From Escarpia spicata (Eukaryota; Annelida; Polychaeta; Sabellida; Siboglinidae), in the NCBI GenBank assembly GCA_963995525.1, contig OZ023214.1:14394081-14458080 (forward strand): a stretch of 64,000 bases of DNA, read 5' to 3'. The position numbers and the translations under genes are program-made. A model generated the notes under the pieces. That model did not search any database. It worked only from the letters and a program-made list of their open reading frames with translations, and was not told where the DNA came from. Positions within the stretch are counted from its first letter, which is position 1. Every line of letters starts with the position of its first letter. Shown here piece by piece: positions 62,901-64,000 of this stretch.

Positions 62901-63801
62901 ACTGGTGGCGCCACCTTCGCGGGACTTGCACATTTTGTATCTTCCACCCGCGCTGGTGGTGGTCCATTCGCAGGCGCACCACCGCTGATTCTAATATTCT
63001 CAACCTGCAATCAATCAAGCTGTCTATACATTTGATTCCTGAAGAACATTGCATGAAAAACCTGTTACATGTTTACACGATTTGATATGGCTGCCAGCCC
63101 CAAGCCCACCATGTGGCGCCACTCTAATTGCTACGCCTTGTCTGTGGAGCGCCTCTGGGAATTGACTCAGGAACAAAATTACTCATCACACAAAAAGTAC
63201 TTTAGTTCTATGGCAAGCTCGATGTTGTTGCGATGTTTCAGTTGCAATGTTAATCGCAGTGGTGTACCATTCACACAAGGTGATCAGATTGCAAGGAGGT
63301 CACACATAACAGCATTGCCTCATCACAGCGATGGCATCACATCATCTCTGGCCTACAGTGGGAGTTTACCACAGAATAAACGGTTTTCCAATCAAAACGA
63401 ACCAAAACAGTTCACTTCCTGTTCCTAACCTGATTTTAATATGTAAATATATTTTTTTTAATTCCTGTTCATAACCCGATTTTAATATAAAAAAATAAAA
63501 AATTCCTGTTCCTAACCTGATTTTAATATGTACAAATCCTGGACAGGATACTTGAAACAATGTGGAATGAAGCAATCACAAGAGACAAGAAGGACCTGGC
63601 AAGAACATCGACATAAAGTTGTTACTATAACGTAAGACTTTTACCAGTTAAGCAAACAGATGCCTTTAGTAAAAATTACCATCCCGCACCATATGTCGTA
63701 CTTTAATTGTTTACTATGAATGGTGAAGTAAAATAATGACCTGTCCCTTTAGTTTGTTTAGCTCATCGTCTGGCCTGTCATGCACGAGGCCAATCCCGAG
63801 G
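50881..63801 (-). CDS. DDX19: DDX19/Dbp5-type DEAD-box RNA helicase, 5' end outside window
   Basis: Eleven coding exons read on the minus strand: 63801 or 63774-63741, 63004-62851, 62135-61997, 61692-61600, 60802-60700, 60493-60379, 59636-59459, 57939-57702, 54233-54071, 51703-51509, 50945-50881. All junctions are gt-ag and phases agree. The ~490 codons match DDX19 throughout (family about 480 aa). Motifs in order: Q motif [19 protein letters not shown], Ia PTYELA (Y, as in DDX19, not R), Ib [52 protein letters not shown]19/Dbp5 is the ATPase at the cytoplasmic face of the nuclear pore that, with Gle1-IP6 and Nup214, strips export factors from mRNPs. The N-terminal exon with the ATG lies beyond 64000. 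Oddities: a 54-bp array amplifying the exon 8 acceptor, and a fold-back element in the intron between the 61600 and 60802 exons. Confidence 0.95.
51509..51703 (-). CDS. DDX19: DDX19 exon (motifs V-VI)
   Basis: [39 protein letters not shown] and [19 protein letters not shown]. The arginine fingers of [10 protein letters not shown] are intact. Confidence 0.97.
52570..52735. repeat. Dispersed intronic repeat, copy 1 (SINE-like?)
   Basis: Shares ccgccattaatctgacacaa, ccaattaggtatg and gttcaatcctcgtgag-type phrases, in direct orientation, with 56955-57140. The phrase gttcaatcct recalls a Pol III B box. Confidence 0.6.
53090..53255. repeat. 22-bp imperfect tandem repeat with CRE-like cores
   Basis: Unit cagtgatgtcacaaacacat plus two bases, about seven diverged copies. 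Most contain TGATGTCA or TGACATCA, and one (53219-53226) is the perfect CRE TGACGTCA. Confidence 0.8.
53396..53505. repeat. 28-bp tandem repeat, four copies
   Basis: Unit includes gagtcggcctgggtacacct; copies nearly identical. Located in a DDX19 intron. Confidence 0.9.
53770..53930. repeat. Degenerate ~21-bp repeats (gtgaaaaccacaa)
   Basis: At least six diverged copies of a gtgaaaaccaca core in a DDX19 intron. Confidence 0.6.
54071..54233 (-). CDS. DDX19: DDX19 exon (motifs IVa-V)
   Basis: [40 protein letters not shown] and [12 protein letters not shown]. Acceptor ttctgcag, donor gtgtgt. Confidence 0.95.
54291..54343 (-). mobile_element. Short SINE fragment
   Basis: gacctgttcaatcgaacacc and atctcgactcctctgggg match the body of the SINE at 4352. 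Confidence 0.65.
54503..54538. repeat. (TA)n microsatellite
   Basis: Short interrupted TA tract. Confidence 0.9.
54540..55890. other. DDX19 intron, nothing recognised
   Basis: Two modest open frames (54955-55137 and 55514-55801, plus) have no recognisable motif or splice context. Confidence 0.4.
55894..56563. repeat. 67-bp minisatellite, ten copies, with TTAGGG-like core
   Basis: Copies start every 67 bases from 55894. Each contains agagtcttcagatgataccc and ends ctagggttagggca, i.e. two telomere-like TTAGGG-type steps. Copies differ at only a few positions (agcgggg or agcgtgg). Confidence 0.97.
56955..57140. repeat. Dispersed intronic repeat, copy 2
   Basis: See copy 1 at 52570. Both lie in DDX19 introns, 4.4 kb apart. 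Confidence 0.6.
57702..57939 (-). CDS. DDX19: DDX19 exon 8 (motifs III and IV) beside amplified acceptor array
   Basis: [40 protein letters not shown], then MIFCH. Begins after CTACAG at 57942-57940. The first ~26 bases of this exon and its acceptor are the unit of the 54-bp array upstream (57914-58723). Confidence 0.95.
57914..58723 (-). repeat. 54-bp tandem array of the DDX19 exon 8 splice acceptor, ~15 units
   Basis: Each unit, read on the minus strand, holds a branch-point-like tgttgac, a short T-rich tract, CTACAG and the first ~26 bases of exon 8 (GGGTCTCAGCAAGACCTGCC...). The exon-proximal unit is the real acceptor. Units are nearly identical, with rare ctatag and gagccc variants. Confidence 0.95.
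58724..59458. other. DDX19 intron, nothing recognised
   Basis: AT-rich with short frames. Confidence 0.4.
59459..59636 (-). CDS. DDX19: DDX19 exon (motifs Ib and II, DEAD box)
   Basis: [38 protein letters not shown] and QSIRIQR. Donor AG/gtaagt. Confidence 0.97.
60379..60493 (-). CDS. DDX19: DDX19 exon (motif Ia)
   Basis: [20 protein letters not shown] and [12 protein letters not shown]. Acceptor gttgttgttgcag, donor gtacgt; the last base completes an R codon with the next exon. Confidence 0.95.
60700..60802 (-). CDS. DDX19: DDX19 exon (motif I, P-loop)
   Basis: [20 protein letters not shown]; the SQSGTGKT form is typical of DDX19. Acceptor ctttcctcag, donor CAG/gtcagt. Confidence 0.95.
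61048..61368. repeat. Fold-back element with 131-bp arms
   Basis: 61048-61178 and 61238-61368 are inverted copies, about a dozen mismatches by eye (roughly 91% identical), with a 59-base centre. Located in a DDX19 intron. Likely a snap-back MITE; transcribed, it would fold into a long hairpin. Confidence 0.85.
61600..61692 (-). CDS. DDX19: DDX19 exon (Q motif)
   Basis: [20 protein letters not shown] then [11 protein letters not shown]; aromatic-17-residue-Q arrangement for adenine recognition. Acceptor ttgttgtag, donor gtacgt. Confidence 0.95.
61997..62135 (-). CDS. DDX19: DDX19 exon (start of the conserved core)
   Basis: [32 protein letters not shown]; the LLRSxLV and [17 protein letters not shown] phrases are specific for DDX19. 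Donor gtacgt. Confidence 0.95.
62483..62590. repeat. 34-bp tandem repeat, about three copies
   Basis: Unit ccaccccacttatgagacta followed by ccccttgtatagtg, in a DDX19 intron. Confidence 0.85.
62851..63004 (-). CDS. DDX19: DDX19 exon (variable N-terminal linker)
   Basis: [20 protein letters not shown], then A/P-rich residues and GWNEDAEA; the low-complexity N-terminal tail is variable in the family. Acceptor ttgattgcag, donor GAAG/gtaagt. Confidence 0.8.
63418..63537. repeat. ~50-bp imperfect tandem repeat, three copies
   Basis: Repeats of cctgttcctaacctgatttt followed by variable A/T-runs, in a DDX19 intron. Confidence 0.75.
63741..63801 (-). CDS. DDX19: DDX19 exon (N-terminal helix region)
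   Basis: Codes [12 protein letters not shown] before donor CAG/gtcatt. Two in-frame acceptors are possible (exon start 63774 or 63801); the longer adds [13 protein letters not shown] residues. An in-frame TGA further upstream with no ATG between shows this is not the first exon. Confidence 0.65.
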
Positions 63802-64000
63802 CTGATCCTGATGCCGGTGTTGTGAAATCAGCACCACCTCCATTTTATAAACGAGGACAACCGCCTGTAACCATAATTTGTCACTTTTGTGAAATCCAGA
63901 CCCACCTCAATTTTGCCATTATCACTTCGGTTTTGCCTAACTTTGATATCTCAGTGCATTAGTTCCATCATTCAACATTTTTCCTGGCATATTTATGTTT

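Overview
This is an animal (metazoan) nuclear window: AT-rich, intron-containing, full of mixed retrotransposons, DNA transposons, SINEs and long microsatellites, with one 200-base assembly gap (33980-34179). The peptide family and repeat types suggest a bilaterian invertebrate, perhaps a marine lophotrochozoan. The sequence does not fix the species, and there is no prokaryotic or plasmid signal.

Two host genes can be read with confidence, both on the minus strand. (1) A DDX19/Dbp5-type DEAD-box RNA helicase (mRNA export) fills 50.9 kb to the right edge. Eleven coding exons can be joined with matching splice phases; the start codon lies beyond the window. (2) A two-exon precursor of an allatostatin-C/somatostatin-type neuropeptide (13325 down to 10170) has a signal peptide, dibasic cleavage sites and a C-terminal cyclic peptide ending CFFHAINCW. 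Weaker candidates are a two-exon micro-ORF (3356-6091, plus) and a lone first exon at 9288 (minus).

Region by region: 0-9 kb holds transposase and LINE relics, a hAT-type MITE with an intact 8-bp target duplication, a tRNA-derived SINE and the micro-ORF candidate. 9-14 kb is the neuropeptide locus; its intron carries a 1.7-kb terminal-inverted-repeat element whose relative sits at 29.3-30.6 kb. 15.8-16.4 kb is a compound CA/GA/CA/TACA microsatellite. 19.7-21.0 kb is a SINE split by a 949-bp transposon. 21-27.3 kb is a CR1/L2-like LINE (ORF1 with an SGNH-esterase domain, ORF2 with endonuclease and reverse transcriptase) into which a second copy of the same family inserted in the opposite orientation. 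35.0-43.8 kb is a decayed gypsy-like LTR element, interrupted by a 4.4-kb TIR transposon and surrounded by LTR fragments and TA-rich palindromes. 43.9-48.3 kb holds LINE scraps, a 39-bp minisatellite and a THAP/P-element-like pseudogene.

The DDX19 introns hold several minisatellites. One 54-bp array has amplified the 3' splice site of exon 8 itself. Another intron has a fold-back element with 131-bp arms. No CRISPR array, rRNA gene or free-standing tRNA gene was seen.
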